DNA of 64,000 nucleotides. It comes from Cutibacterium acnes. Its GTDB lineage: Bacteria > Actinomycetota > Actinomycetes > Propionibacteriales > Propionibacteriaceae. The notes below the pieces were generated by a model, which made no database searches, was not told the origin of the DNA, and saw nothing but the letters and a program-made list of their open reading frames with translations. The stretch is from the NCBI RefSeq assembly GCF_003030305.1, contig NZ_CP023676.1:1860001-1924000 (forward strand). Direction: 5' to 3'. Positions 18,901 to 31,264 of the stretch are shown piece by piece; the stretch's first letter is position 1, and the number at the start of each line of letters is the position of its first letter. The translations under genes and the position numbers were made by a program.

Positions 18901-18932
18901 CATGGCCCGCACCAAAAAAGGTACGGGCCATG
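18901..18932. terminator. Bidirectional hairpin between pspC-like gene and guaA
   Basis: CATGGCCCG (18901-18909) pairs with CGGGCCATG (18924-18932) around an A-rich loop. It lies 24 bases beyond the guaA stop. The 265 bases between the PspC gene and guaA hold no other feature I can support. Confidence 0.7.
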
Positions 18933-18955
18933 TCATGTTCACGGTGAGACGGGAC

Positions 18956-20509
18956 TCACTCCCACTCGATGGTAGCCGGCGGCTTAGATGTGATGTCGAG
19001 TACCACCCGGTTGATTTGCGGACACGCATTCGTAATGCGAGTCGAGATCTTTTCCAGCACGTCGTACGGGATACGTGCCCAGTCCGCAGTCATGGCGTCC
19101 TCGCTCGTCACCGGGCGAAGCACAATGGGAGAACCATAAGTACGCCCGTCACCCTGTACCCCTACCGAATGGACATCACTGAGGAGGACGACCGGGCACT
19201 GCCATACCTTGCGATCCAGGCCCGCGGCCCCCATTTCCTCACGTGTGATGGCATCGGCAGTGCGTAACACCTCCAGACGCTCCGCGGTGACTTCGCCAAT
19301 AATGCGGATAGCCAGCCCCGGGCCCGGGAAGGGCTGACGCCACACGATGTCCTCGGGCAGACCAAGTTCGAGTCCGACGGCTCGCACCTCGTCCTTAAAG
19401 AGGGTGCGCAATGGCTCAACGAGACTGAACTGGAGGTCGTCGGGGAGCCCACCAACATTATGGTGGCTCTTGATATTGGCAGCGCCCTCGCCGCCACCAG
19501 ACTCGACGACGTCGGGATACAAAGTTCCCTGCACCAAGAAGTCGATCGGCTGGTCAGCGTTGAGACGCTTGGCAACATCCTCAAAGGTCCGAATGAACTC
19601 GCGTCCAATGATCTTGCGCTTGGTCTCAGGATCGGTGACCCCGGCGAGGGCATCCAGGAAGCGCTGCGACTCATCAGCCACCACCAAATCAGCGCCCGTG
19701 GCGGCGACGAAGTCATTCTTGACTTGCTCAGCCTCCCCTTGACGCAGCAGTCCGTGATCGACGAAAACGCAGGTGAGCTGGTCGCCCACAGCGCGCTGCA
19801 CCAAAGCCGCAGCAACAGCAGAATCGACGCCGCCCGACAGTCCGCAGATGACGCGCCGGTCACCAACCTGACCACGAATCTGCGCGATCTGGTCGCCGAC
19901 GATCGAGCTAGCATTCCAGTCAGGACGGCATCCGGCAATGTCGAAAAGGAAGTGCTCGAGCACCGTCTGTCCGGACTCCGTGTGGTGCACTTCGGGGTGC
20001 CACTGCACGCCAACGAGCCTGCGCTCAACGTCTTCAAACGCCGCCACCGGCGCACCCGCAGTGCGGGCCAACGTCGAAAATCCCTCCGGGGCACGGGAGA
20101 CGGAATCGCCGTGACTCATCCACACGCTGATGGTGTGGGGAATACGGGACAGAAGCTGCCCCGCGGACGTAATGCACAGGCTGGTGCGTCCATACTCCGA
20201 TGCTCCGGTATGAGCCACCTGACCGCCGAGAGCCTGGGCCATGGCCTGGAATCCATAGCAGATGCCCAGCACCGGCACACCAGCGTTAAACAACGCCGGG
20301 TCGACGCTCGGGGCGCCCTCTGCGTAGACCGAGGCCGGACCACCCGAAAGAATAATGGCGGCGGGTTCCTTAGCGAGCATGTCGCGCACTGGCATGTTAT
20401 GCGGGACGATCTCGGAGTAAACATTCGCCTCACGCACCCGGCGGGCAATGAGCTGGGCGTACTGCGCGCCGAAGTCGACCACCAGAACGACGTCGTGAAG
20501 TTGTTCCAT
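18956..20509 (-). CDS. guaA: GMP synthase (glutamine-hydrolysing) GuaA
   Basis: Aminates XMP to GMP using glutamine and ATP. The N-terminal class I amidotransferase has catalytic Cys84 (LGICYG), His171 and Glu173. The ATP pyrophosphatase loop SGGVDS is at 225-230, and the dimerisation domain completes 517 aa. The frame can be extended to 20548, but the canonical [16 protein letters not shown] start at 20509 is preferred. No Shine-Dalgarno precedes it; instead TAGACT lies 7 bases before the ATG, which suggests a leaderless mRNA. Confidence 0.96.
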   Translation of the reverse strand: MEQLHDVVLVVDFGAQYAQLIARRVREANVYSEIVPHNMPVRDMLAKEPAAIILSGGPASVYAEGAPSVDPALFNAGVPVLGICYGFQAMAQALGGQVAHTGASEYGRTSLCITSAGQLLSRIPHTISVWMSHGDSVSRAPEGFSTLARTAGAPVAAFEDVERRLVGVQWHPEVHHTESGQTVLEHFLFDIAGCRPDWNASSIVGDQIAQIRGQVGDRRVICGLSGGVDSAVAAALVQRAVGDQLTCVFVDHGLLRQGEAEQVKNDFVAATGADLVVADESQRFLDALAGVTDPETKRKIIGREFIRTFEDVAKRLNADQPIDFLVQGTLYPDVVESGGGEGAANIKSHHNVGGLPDDLQFSLVEPLRTLFKDEVRAVGLELGLPEDIVWRQPFPGPGLAIRIIGEVTAERLEVLRTADAITREEMGAAGLDRKVWQCPVVLLSDVHSVGVQGDGRTYGSPIVLRPVTSEDAMTADWARIPYDVLEKISTRITNACPQINRVVLDITSKPPATIEWE

Positions 20510-20705
20510 GAAGGCGAGTCTATGGCCCACGACCCCACCTGGCGCCACTCGCGGTCCCCATATCGGCGTGGATCCCTCATCGACCGTGTGACACGATGCC
20601 GCACAATGGCGTCAAACCACCTGTCCCCGTTGGCCGGAGGGCCACGGCTCGATATGGTTTGGTTCATCCACCGGCAGTATTCACCGGCAGAACCGAGGTT
20701 GACAT

Positions 20706-21278
20706 ATGAGCACTGAGACGACGGCCCTGCTCCGGACCCTCAAGCGATGCAAGGAACGTGCGATCGAGGACCTCGACGCCGCCATGCGCGAGGATCCCGC
20801 CGCTACCTCGAAGCTCATGGTCGCCATCGCCTACCAAGGTGTTCACGCCATCTGGGCGCATCGCCTAGCCCACGCCATGTGGGTCAAGAAGCCCGCGCTG
20901 CGACCACTAGCGCGGTTGTTGTCACAATTGTCTCGCCACATCACCGGCATTGAGATCCATCCGGGAGCGACGATTGGACGCCGGTTCTTCATCGACCACG
21001 GCATGGGCGTCGTTATTGGTGAGACGGCGGTCGTCGGTGACGACGTCCTCATGTATCACCAGGTGACCCTCGGCGGCCGCGCCCGCGGACAGTTCAAGCG
21101 TCACCCCACGATTGGCAACCGTGTCCTCATCGGTGCCGGAGCCAAGATCATTGGCAACATCACGGTTGGCGACGACTGCAAGATCGGCGCCAACGCGTTG
21201 GTCGTCAAGGATGTCGCCCCCGGCACAGTCGTCGTCGGAATCCCGTCGAAGGTGCACCAGGGCGACGTCATCGCCTGA
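20706..21278 (+). CDS. cysE: Serine O-acetyltransferase CysE/EpsC
   Basis: Makes O-acetylserine from serine and acetyl-CoA, the first committed step of cysteine synthesis. The 190-residue protein has a helical N-terminus and a left-handed beta-helix built from hexapeptide repeats. Conserved catalytic features include [21 protein letters not shown] and HQVTLGG. It is the short EpsC-like form that lacks the long N-terminal helical domain of enteric CysE. No cysK is adjacent. It converges with the chorismate mutase gene, leaving eight bases between stops. Confidence 0.95.
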   Translation: MSTETTALLRTLKRCKERAIEDLDAAMREDPAATSKLMVAIAYQGVHAIWAHRLAHAMWVKKPALRPLARLLSQLSRHITGIEIHPGATIGRRFFIDHGMGVVIGETAVVGDDVLMYHQVTLGGRARGQFKRHPTIGNRVLIGAGAKIIGNITVGDDCKIGANALVVKDVAPGTVVVGIPSKVHQGDVIA

Positions 21279-21286
21279 TCTGTAGC

Positions 21287-21634
21287 TCAGCTGCCCGACC
21301 CAGGGACATCCGCCTCCCCCGCATCCGCCACTCTAGAGTCGTCGCCAGACTCGTCAGCAATAGCTTCGTGGTGACGCACCACCTCGGCCACGATGAACGT
21401 GATGACCTTCTGCGCGAATTCGGGGTCGAGGTTCGACTCGACCGCTAACTGCCGCAACCGCGCGATTTGCTCAGCCTCACGGGCGGGGTCGGCCGGAGGT
21501 AGACCGCACTCAGCCTTGAGACGGCCTACCTCGCGGGTAATCCGGAACCTTTCGGCAAGCAGATGGATGAGGGCGGCGTCCATGTTGTCAATCGCGCCAC
21601 GCAACACGACCAATTCATCGGGCACTTCACTCAT
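21287..21634 (-). CDS. Chorismate mutase, AroQ type
   Basis: Rearranges chorismate to prephenate for Phe and Tyr synthesis. The 115-residue protein is almost all helix, as in AroQ enzymes. The pattern includes LRGAIDNMDAALIHLLAER (residues 11-29) with the conserved Arg and Asp-x-x-Leu pattern, then RxxE...K in the second helix. The last 20 residues are acidic and Gly/Ser-rich and probably disordered. There is no signal peptide, so this is a cytoplasmic form. It is downstream of guaB3 and may be co-transcribed with it (57-base gap). Confidence 0.88.
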   Translation of the reverse strand: MSEVPDELVVLRGAIDNMDAALIHLLAERFRITREVGRLKAECGLPPADPAREAEQIARLRQLAVESNLDPEFAQKVITFIVAEVVRHHEAIADESGDDSRVADAGEADVPGSGS

Positions 21635-21691
21635 GGCCGAAGGCTAGCTATCCACCCGCTCACCGGAACAACATTCTGCGTGGTGGGACGG

Positions 21692-22795
21692 TTAGCGAAT
21701 CGTCAGCTCGATGCGCTGGAACTCCTTGACCTCCGAGTAACCAGTGGTGGCCATAGCCTGACGCAGCCCACCAACAAGGTTCATGGTGCCGTCCGGGACA
21801 CGAGAAGGGCCATTAAGGACCTCAGCGAGGGTCCCCACCGGCTCAAAGTGAACCCGAGCACCACGCGGCAGGTCGGGGTGCCATGCCTCCGCTCCCCAGT
21901 GCCAACCCCTACCGGGAGCCTCAGTAGCCCGAGCTAACGGAGAACCGACCATGACAGCGTCAGCACCGCAGGCGATGGCCTTGGCAATGTCACCAGAACG
22001 ACCCACCGAACCATCAGCGATGACGTGGACGTAGCGTCCCCCCGACTCATCCATGTAGTCACGACGCGCCTCAGCGACGTCGGCGATCGCAGATGCCATC
22101 GACACCTGAATGCCCAGCACCTGGCGGGTGGTATGGGTCGCTCCCCCACCGAAACCCACGAGGACGCCAGCAGCACCGGTGCGCATGAGATGCAGGGCTG
22201 CCTGGTAGGTGGCGCAGCCGCCAACGATCACGGGGACGTCGAGATCGTAAATGAACTTACGCAGGTCGAGAACGTCGTCACCGTTGGCCACGTGCTCCGC
22301 CGACACCGTCGTGCCACGGATGACGAAAAAGTCCGCCCCGGCATTGACCACCGTCTCGGAGAAACGCGAGGCATTCTTCGGTGACAGCGACCCCGCCACC
22401 GGCACCCCGGCGGCCCGGATCTCAGCCATCCGTTCGGTGATGAGCTCAGCCTTGATCGGCTCGGCGTAAATCTCTTGCATCCGACGGGTGGTGGCGACAT
22501 CGTCGCTCAACCCGGCTAGCTCCTCGAGGTACGGGGTGGGATCCTCGTAACGGGTCCACAAACCCTCAAGGTTGAGCACACCAAGGCCGCCCAAACGCCC
22601 AAACTCAATAGCCGTTGCAGGGCTCATAACCGAGTCCATGGGGGCGGCCATGATGGGGAAGTCGAAGGTGAGTGCGTCGATGCGCCACTCCAGGTTCACC
22701 ATCTCGGTGCCACGGGTGCGCCGGGAGGGAATGAGGGCGATGTCGTCCAGGCTGTAGGCCCGGGTGGCACGCTTGCTGCGTCCGATGTCGTACAT
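21692..22795 (-). CDS. guaB3: GuaB3 family IMP dehydrogenase-related protein
   Basis: A TIM-barrel protein related to IMP dehydrogenase but without CBS domains, 367 aa. It resembles the actinobacterial GuaB3 group that follows guaB. IMP dehydrogenases have a catalytic Cys in GPGSICTTR, but this protein reads GGGATHTTR, placing His221 where the Cys should be. It is therefore unlikely to act by the normal covalent mechanism. The enzymatic role of GuaB3 is not settled. It lies 33 bases behind guaB and is probably co-transcribed. Confidence 0.92.
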   Translation of the reverse strand: MYDIGRSKRATRAYSLDDIALIPSRRTRGTEMVNLEWRIDALTFDFPIMAAPMDSVMSPATAIEFGRLGGLGVLNLEGLWTRYEDPTPYLEELAGLSDDVATTRRMQEIYAEPIKAELITERMAEIRAAGVPVAGSLSPKNASRFSETVVNAGADFFVIRGTTVSAEHVANGDDVLDLRKFIYDLDVPVIVGGCATYQAALHLMRTGAAGVLVGFGGGATHTTRQVLGIQVSMASAIADVAEARRDYMDESGGRYVHVIADGSVGRSGDIAKAIACGADAVMVGSPLARATEAPGRGWHWGAEAWHPDLPRGARVHFEPVGTLAEVLNGPSRVPDGTMNLVGGLRQAMATTGYSEVKEFQRIELTIR

Positions 22796-22828
22796 GATTC
22801 CTTTCCTGCCGGATATCCGGCTCGCCCG

Positions 22829-24373
<1,545 letters not shown>

Positions 24374-24440
24374 CTATCGCCGCTCGCGTCGACGGTCTTC
24401 ACCCGTAGCCTGGTCTCCGGCCTTAAGCGAGGTGACCCCG

Positions 24441-25976
24441 TCAGTTCGCCGCTGTCACGAAAGCCCATGCTTTCGGAATCCGCCAGACGATGAGATACCC
24501 CACGATGACCAGCGGCAGGCACACGTATGGCGACCAGTACCACTGCATCATGGTGAGTATGGCGGTAGCAACGACGCCACCAATGACAGCATCGCGATGG
24601 GTTCGCCGCAGCTGAACCGAGGCGAGCAACGCCAGTGGACCGATGAGATACCAGGGCTGCAAAGATGCCCCGAAAGCGGCAAAGACAATCATGACGCCCG
24701 CCTGCAGCCGAAGCGGGCTACCAATACGGCCGGTCACGACATTGACCGCGTTACGGCTACGCGATGCAATTCGGCCTAGTCGGATATGACAAGGCGGAAT
24801 GGGGCCCCACCGCACCCAGCACCACATCATGGCAGCGACGGTAAGGGTCAGGCTGACACCAGTCGCCGGCCCAATGAGCCTATTCAACGGAATACCTCCG
24901 CTGCCTCGCAAAAACTGTACGACAAGCGCTATCGGAGAGTCGCTGGTCACCGATACCGGGCTACCAGCCGTGCTATTGAGCCAGCCCATGCCTAACCCAT
25001 GGATCGCGGAAATCCCGCCGAATACAGTCAAGGCAGGAATTGCACCTGCTGCGATACGCGCGAGTAGCGCCGTCCAGCAATTGCGCGTCAACCACCGACG
25101 GCCGCCATGACGCACCGCATTGACGTGAACCAGGGCGACGATGCCAACCCCGGCCAACACGCCAGGCTGCTTGACGCTGCCAGCCAGCCCGACGAACGCC
25201 CCACCAAGAACGAGCCCGAGCCATCCCCGGCCAATCAACGCCAGACGTATGGCCACAACGAGTGCGACGAGGGACAAACCCACCTGGAGTCCGTCGTTGT
25301 GCATGCCCCCCACCACGCTCAAAGTCGTCAATGGACAGCACACCGCCAGCCAGAGGGCATGATCCGGGTCGGTTCCGGCGTAGCGTGCTAAGCGAGGGAC
25401 GGCCCAAACCATGAGTGCAACACCGATGAGGGCGGGTACTCGCATGAGCATCACTGACCACGTGGGATCTGCGTGAGCGATCTTCACCACGGCTGCCTGA
25501 ATCCACAGTGACCCGGGGGGATACACCGCCGTCGTTGCTTGCCACGGCGTGTCAACAGCCTTGCCGAGAACTTCAGCCAAACCTTGTGGGACGCGGTATG
25601 GATCCATCCCCTGGGTGAGAATCCAACCTTGAGCCGCGTAAGCCCAGCCATCTTGGCTCAACAGCGGCGGGCTAAAGAGCAGTGGCAAGGACCAGACGAC
25701 CAAAGTCAGCACGCGGCGTCCCACGAGTTTACGAGAACGCAACCACGCAATGATGATGGCGATCAGTCCTGCGATACCGCTGACAGCCACTGCCACACCG
25801 ACCGGACGCACGTGCGTGGGCACACCACCTTGCGGAGATCCCCACCCCCACAACGTCACCATGACAGAGCCGACAAACCCCATCGTCAACACCTCAACCA
25901 GACGTCGCCAATCCGGCTGATTATGCGCCAGGACAGGCTGAGGCTCATCGGGGGGAACGGTCGCGATCATCACCAC
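24441..25976 (-). CDS. Polyprenol-phosphate-mannose-dependent alpha-(1-6)-mannosyltransferase, MptB-like
   Basis: A GT-C fold membrane glycosyltransferase of 511 aa with about 13 hydrophobic segments. The first extracellular loop contains the acidic site and the family stretch SQDGWAYAAQGWILTQGMDP. A second family motif is GGMHNDGLQVG near residue 225. Homologues such as MptB elongate the mannan core of lipomannan with mannose from polyprenyl phosphate. Cutibacterium makes a lipoglycan, which would be a reasonable product, but the acceptor here is inferred. The start is one of two GTG codons or the ATG six bases in. Confidence 0.85.
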   Translation of the reverse strand: MVMIATVPPDEPQPVLAHNQPDWRRLVEVLTMGFVGSVMVTLWGWGSPQGGVPTHVRPVGVAVAVSGIAGLIAIIIAWLRSRKLVGRRVLTLVVWSLPLLFSPPLLSQDGWAYAAQGWILTQGMDPYRVPQGLAEVLGKAVDTPWQATTAVYPPGSLWIQAAVVKIAHADPTWSVMLMRVPALIGVALMVWAVPRLARYAGTDPDHALWLAVCCPLTTLSVVGGMHNDGLQVGLSLVALVVAIRLALIGRGWLGLVLGGAFVGLAGSVKQPGVLAGVGIVALVHVNAVRHGGRRWLTRNCWTALLARIAAGAIPALTVFGGISAIHGLGMGWLNSTAGSPVSVTSDSPIALVVQFLRGSGGIPLNRLIGPATGVSLTLTVAAMMWCWVRWGPIPPCHIRLGRIASRSRNAVNVVTGRIGSPLRLQAGVMIVFAAFGASLQPWYLIGPLALLASVQLRRTHRDAVIGGVVATAILTMMQWYWSPYVCLPLVIVGYLIVWRIPKAWAFVTAAN

Positions 25977-26264
25977 TCAGCGTAAGGGAACCACACCGTA
26001 AGACATCGCGAAGACGCGTCAGTGTCGAAGGTTTTGGACAATGTGACACACCCACCCGCTAAGGTAGCCAAGGCGGTTTTGCTCCGCCGCAGGCGCGGCC
26101 TTGCCCGCGGTCATGGTGATGACTGGGCGGCCGCGCTCGCCGAGTCGCTGGTGCCGGTGCGCGCTGAGATCGGTCATCACAGATGGCTGGTACCACACCG
26201 TGGTGTTGCCGGGCTTGGTGTCCAATGTCGTCAACGGATAGGACCATTCGTGCCACTTGACATC

Positions 26265-28004
26265 ATGACATCTCCCGTTTCCGCGAATCTCGAGGCCCTT
26301 GTCCCAACTCCACTGAGCTTGGATCAAGCCATCGACAACATTGTCTCCCCCATCGCTACTGCTATTTCTGACGCGGTGTTCTGGGCTATTCCACTGCCCG
26401 GGGGAAATGAGTTCCCGCTCATTCTGGCTTGGTTACTTGGAGCCGGACTCTTCTTCACCATTTACCTGGGCTTCCAACAGCTGCGTCCAGCATCGATCCG
26501 TCACTCCAGCCACGTGATGCGGGGCCACTTCTCCCGACACACAGACCCCGGTGACGTCACCAGCTTCCAGGCCCTCGCAACCGAGTTGTCAGGAACCGTC
26601 GGCCTGGGAAACATCGCCGGTGTTGCCATCGCGATCGCAACCGGCGGCCCGGGAGCCTCATTCTGGATTGCGGTAGCCGGATTGGTGGGCATGAGCGTCA
26701 AAATGGCTGAGGCCACCCTTGGAGTGAAATTCCGCGTCATCAACGAGGACGGAACCACTTCTGGTGGCCCGATGTACTACCTACGTGACGGTCTTGCGTC
26801 GATCGGTAAACCCACATTGGGCCGCGTCCTTGCTTCTCTCTTCGCCATCTGCACTGCCTTCGGTGTCATTGGCGCCGGCAATATGTTCCAGTCCAATCAA
26901 GCTGCCTATCAGCTCGCAATGTTCGCCGGCGGTCAGGACTCCTGGATCGGCACCCACATGTGGGTCGTCGGCGTGGTCTTCGCGATACTCGTCGGGATTG
27001 TCATCGTCGGGGGTGCCTCCAAGATTGGCGCCGCGACCTCCAAGATTGTGCCATTCATGGGCATCCTCTACGTCATCATGTGCCTGGCCGTCATTGGCGC
27101 CAACATCTCCCAGGTCGGCAGTGCCTTTGAGGCCATCTGGTCCGGCGCCTTCACCGGTCACGGTGTCGCCGGGGGAATCCTCGGAGTCCTGATCGTCGGC
27201 GTCCAGCGTGCGGCATTCTCGAATGCGGCCGGTATCGGTACCGCTGGCATCGCCCACTCTGCGGTAAAGACGCGTCGTCCAGCCCAAGAAGGCTTCGTTG
27301 CCATGTGGGAGCCCTTCATCGACTCAGTCGTCATTTGCACCATGACGGCCATCACCATCATCATCACCGGGGTCTATCGGAACAGTGGTGCCGATGGCGT
27401 GCAAATGACCGCCCAGGCATTAAAGACCGTTGCCCCGTGGTTCAGCTCCTTGCTGACGCTAGCCGTAGTGTTATTCGCATTCTCGACGATGCTGTCCTAC
27501 TCGTTCTATGGCAAGAAGGCCGTAGGCTACCTGTTCGGCAATTCGACCACCGCCGAGCGCATCTACAACGCACTCTTCCTCATCTTGCTGGTAGTCGGAG
27601 CTGCGACAAATATGGCATCGATTCTTGATCTGGCCGACGCCATGCTTTTCCTCATGGCGCTGCCGAACGTGCTAGGAATGTACTTCTTAGCACGCGTCGT
27701 GGCGCGCGAGATTAAGGGGCACCGGGAGCGTATCGACGCCGGAGTCATCCCGCAGGTTCCCGAGGATGCCCAAGTGGGCATGATGGTGGTCAATGAGGCA
27801 ACCCCCGAACAGCTCGAGAATGCCGATACCGAGTATGCCCTGCGTGCCGCAGCCCAGGATGCTCGCAGTAAGGAGCTTCAGCTAGGACACACTGCCCCCG
27901 ATACCGAGCGCGACTACCTGCAACACCTGCCGGAAGACCATGAGATTTTTAACACCATGGACCGGGAAGGCAAACCGCTCAAAGACCAGCGTCACGAGTC
28001 GTAG
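26265..28004 (+). CDS. Alanine/glycine:cation symporter (AGCS family)
   Basis: Imports alanine or glycine with Na+ or H+. The 579-residue protein has about 11 hydrophobic helices. The family signature is present in TELSGTVGLGNIAGVAIAIA and in the SGGPMYYLRDGL loop. The C-terminal 60 residues are hydrophilic and acidic. The reading frame opens at 26022, but the N-terminal 81 residues of that version are Arg/Gly-rich and unlike a transporter. The ATG at 26265 is preferred, though it lacks an obvious ribosome site. Bases 25977-26264 show no riboswitch I can recognise. A decayed copy of an internal segment lies downstream. Confidence 0.9.
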   Translation: MTSPVSANLEALVPTPLSLDQAIDNIVSPIATAISDAVFWAIPLPGGNEFPLILAWLLGAGLFFTIYLGFQQLRPASIRHSSHVMRGHFSRHTDPGDVTSFQALATELSGTVGLGNIAGVAIAIATGGPGASFWIAVAGLVGMSVKMAEATLGVKFRVINEDGTTSGGPMYYLRDGLASIGKPTLGRVLASLFAICTAFGVIGAGNMFQSNQAAYQLAMFAGGQDSWIGTHMWVVGVVFAILVGIVIVGGASKIGAATSKIVPFMGILYVIMCLAVIGANISQVGSAFEAIWSGAFTGHGVAGGILGVLIVGVQRAAFSNAAGIGTAGIAHSAVKTRRPAQEGFVAMWEPFIDSVVICTMTAITIIITGVYRNSGADGVQMTAQALKTVAPWFSSLLTLAVVLFAFSTMLSYSFYGKKAVGYLFGNSTTAERIYNALFLILLVVGAATNMASILDLADAMLFLMALPNVLGMYFLARVVAREIKGHRERIDAGVIPQVPEDAQVGMMVVNEATPEQLENADTEYALRAAAQDARSKELQLGHTAPDTERDYLQHLPEDHEIFNTMDREGKPLKDQRHES

Positions 28005-28040
28005 AGCCTGGAAATGGGGCGCCTCGCAATCCGCAAAGCT

Positions 28041-28253
28041 TCACGGCGCTGCGAGGACTACTTTCTGAGCACCAAGCCTCCTTAGAATGAAATTCCGCGT
28101 CATCAACGAGGACGGAATCGCCTCTGGTGGCCTATTCTGCGTGACGGACTGGCCCCCATCGGCAAGCGCGACCGCCACTCCGCACACAGATAGGCCGACC
28201 GAACCCCGAAGGGCTCGGCCGGCCAATCGTCGTGGGCATCTGCCCGATAATTC
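28041..28253 (+). pseudogene. Remnant of an AGCS transporter gene
   Basis: From 28087 the sequence repeats the intact transporter gene near 26727: both encode KFRVINEDG followed by a Ser-Gly-Gly loop, with the bases almost identical for about 30 positions. The copy then has a deletion of about 12 bases across the GPMYYL codons and drifts. It still matches through CGTGACGG and ATCGGCAAG before ending. There is no continuing transporter sequence on either side. This is a scrap of a second AGCS gene or of a partial duplication. Confidence 0.65.
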
Positions 28254-28943
28254 TCAGCCTTGGGTGTTCGGGTTCGGCATCTGGGTAGGCGGCTGCTGAC
28301 CCTTGTCATTGCTGAGCTGGTTCTGCAACTGGCCCTGCGCCAGGAGAGCGGACATTTGGGCCTGCTGGATGGTCGCGAAATTCTGGGCCTGGTTCATCGA
28401 CTCACGGTGCATGAGAAGGGCCTGATCGGCGTACAGACGCTGTTCGACCTCCTGCTTGAAGCTCTGCAGCTTGGCCTTCTCCAGAGCAGAAACGGTCAGG
28501 CTCGTGACAGAACCAGCATTGTTAACGACCCTCAGCTCGGCGTCCATCGTCGTAAGAACCGCGACGATTAACAGGAGCAAGGCGAGGACGCCCAGCACCG
28601 GTTGATGCGCATTGAACATGGAAATCATGAGGACGAGCCAGACTATTGCCATGATTGCGCGACCTGGGTGGAACTTGCTGTTCACGCCAACCTCGCTGAT
28701 GGAGCCGAGGGGCATGGCGGCATCGTCATGCCCCAGCGGAATCACACCCAGGAGCGTATTGGACTTTCGCGCCAGAAGGCGCCGGCTCGTCACGGTCAGC
28801 TCGGTCTTGAGCCAAGCCGTCATCAATGATGGGGAATAGTGGGTGACAAAGACATTCGTCTCCCCAGGAGCGAAACTGAATTCACTTTTGCTGCGGTCTC
28901 CCTGCTGCGTGCTCTGGAAACCGGGTTGGTACGGACTGCTCAC
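28254..28943 (-). CDS. Hypothetical membrane protein with PH-like domain
   Basis: A 229-residue protein of unknown function. Residues 25-95 are beta-rich (TVTSRRLLARKSNTLLGVIP region) and look like the first half of a bacterial PH-type domain. Two adjacent hydrophobic helices (about 96-132) form a hairpin, followed by the last strands and helix of the domain. The final 60 residues are Gln/Asn-rich and predicted disordered. It starts at GTG with GGAG seven bases upstream. Its upstream region contains a run of 14 C (G on the coding strand), which makes its expression a candidate for phase variation. Confidence 0.75.
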   Translation of the reverse strand: MSSPYQPGFQSTQQGDRSKSEFSFAPGETNVFVTHYSPSLMTAWLKTELTVTSRRLLARKSNTLLGVIPLGHDDAAMPLGSISEVGVNSKFHPGRAIMAIVWLVLMISMFNAHQPVLGVLALLLLIVAVLTTMDAELRVVNNAGSVTSLTVSALEKAKLQSFKQEVEQRLYADQALLMHRESMNQAQNFATIQQAQMSALLAQGQLQNQLSNDKGQQPPTQMPNPNTQG

Positions 28944-29018
28944 GATCTAACTCCAAATATGCACTGCGGGATGACTCGTACGCCATCACCAATGCCAATC
29001 TCGACGGGGAAAAGGTAT

Positions 29019-29032
29019 CCCCCCCCCCCCCC
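29019..29032. repeat. C14 homopolymer tract
   Basis: Fourteen consecutive C residues on the plus strand. The tract lies in the 212-base gap between the groEL stop and the start of the PH-like membrane protein, 76 bases upstream of that GTG. On the coding strand it is a G14 run between TGGACA and ATACCT. Tracts of this length are prone to slippage. Confidence 0.95.
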
Positions 29033-29110
29033 GATGGACTTGTCCAGTCTTTCGAGTTAATCCGCTCAATACTTCCGTTTCTTTGTGACAAACATCAACC
29101 CAGATATGGT

Positions 29111-29143
29111 GAGGGCCCCGAACCACGACGGTCCGGGGCCCTC
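29111..29143 (-). terminator. groEL terminator hairpin
   Basis: GAGGGCCCCG (29111-29120) pairs with CGGGGCCCTC (29134-29143), a 10-bp GC stem just 12 bases past the groEL stop. Confidence 0.8.
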
Positions 29144-29155
29144 GACGCGACGAGG

Positions 29156-30754
<1,599 letters not shown>

Positions 30755-30762
30755 TCAGCGCC

Positions 30763-31059
30763 TCACTTCTCGACGACGGCGAGGATGTCACGGGCGTTGA
30801 GGAGCAAGTACTCCTGACCGTCGTACTTGACCTCGGTGCCGCCGTACTTGGAGAAGATGACGACGTCACCCTCCTTAACATCCATGGGAACACGGGTGCC
30901 CTTGTCGTCGACGCGACCGGGGCCAGCGGAGATGACCTTGCCCTCCTGCGGCTTCTCCTTAGCGGTGTCCGGAATGACGAGCCCGGAAGCGGTGGTCTGC
31001 TCGGCCTCGAGAGGCTGGACGAGGACGCGGTCCTCGAGCGGCTTGATCGTGGTTGCCAC
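30763..31059 (-). CDS. groES: 10 kDa co-chaperonin GroES
   Basis: Heptameric lid for GroEL. It is 98 aa with the typical [13 protein letters not shown] start, a mobile loop at about residues 20-35 and the C-terminal [17 protein letters not shown] stretch. It is first in the groES-groEL operon. Two CIRCE inverted repeats lie 106-180 bases upstream, indicating repression by HrcA and heat induction. Confidence 0.97.
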   Translation of the reverse strand: MATTIKPLEDRVLVQPLEAEQTTASGLVIPDTAKEKPQEGKVISAGPGRVDDKGTRVPMDVKEGDVVIFSKYGGTEVKYDGQEYLLLNARDILAVVEK

Positions 31060-31164
31060 GTCAAGACCCCTTTCTACTGAAGACGGATTATGTCGTTGTC
31101 TCTCGCCAGGGGTTGCGAGCCCCGAGCGCGACGGGCCGTCGGCGTCGCGGGTGCCTCAGGTCCG

Positions 31165-31191
31165 TTGGCACACTCACCACGAGAGTGCCAA
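31165..31191 (-). promoter_or_regulatory. CIRCE operator (proximal) for groESL
   Basis: TTGGCACAC, nine bases, GAGTGCCAA. This fits the HrcA operator consensus TTAGCACTC-N9-GAGTGCTAA with three differences. It lies 106 bases upstream of groES. Confidence 0.85.
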
Positions 31192-31211
31192 CCACGAAAG
31201 TACACCCGGAG

Positions 31212-31238
31212 TTGGCACTCAGGCAACGGGAGTGCCAG
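31212..31238 (-). promoter_or_regulatory. CIRCE operator (distal) for groESL
   Basis: TTGGCACTC, nine bases, GAGTGCCAG. This is a second HrcA site, 20 bases beyond the first, with a near-perfect left arm. It also lies close to the end of the adjacent lipoprotein gene. Confidence 0.85.
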
Positions 31239-31264
31239 AAATGCCCCGGCAAAAGTCAGCAACC

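Noticed and set aside
26019-26327. 102-codon minus-strand ORF opposite the AGCS gene start
   Set aside because: The Trp-rich sequence looked protein-like at first, but it has no ribosome site and overlaps the start of the transporter gene. I cannot support it.
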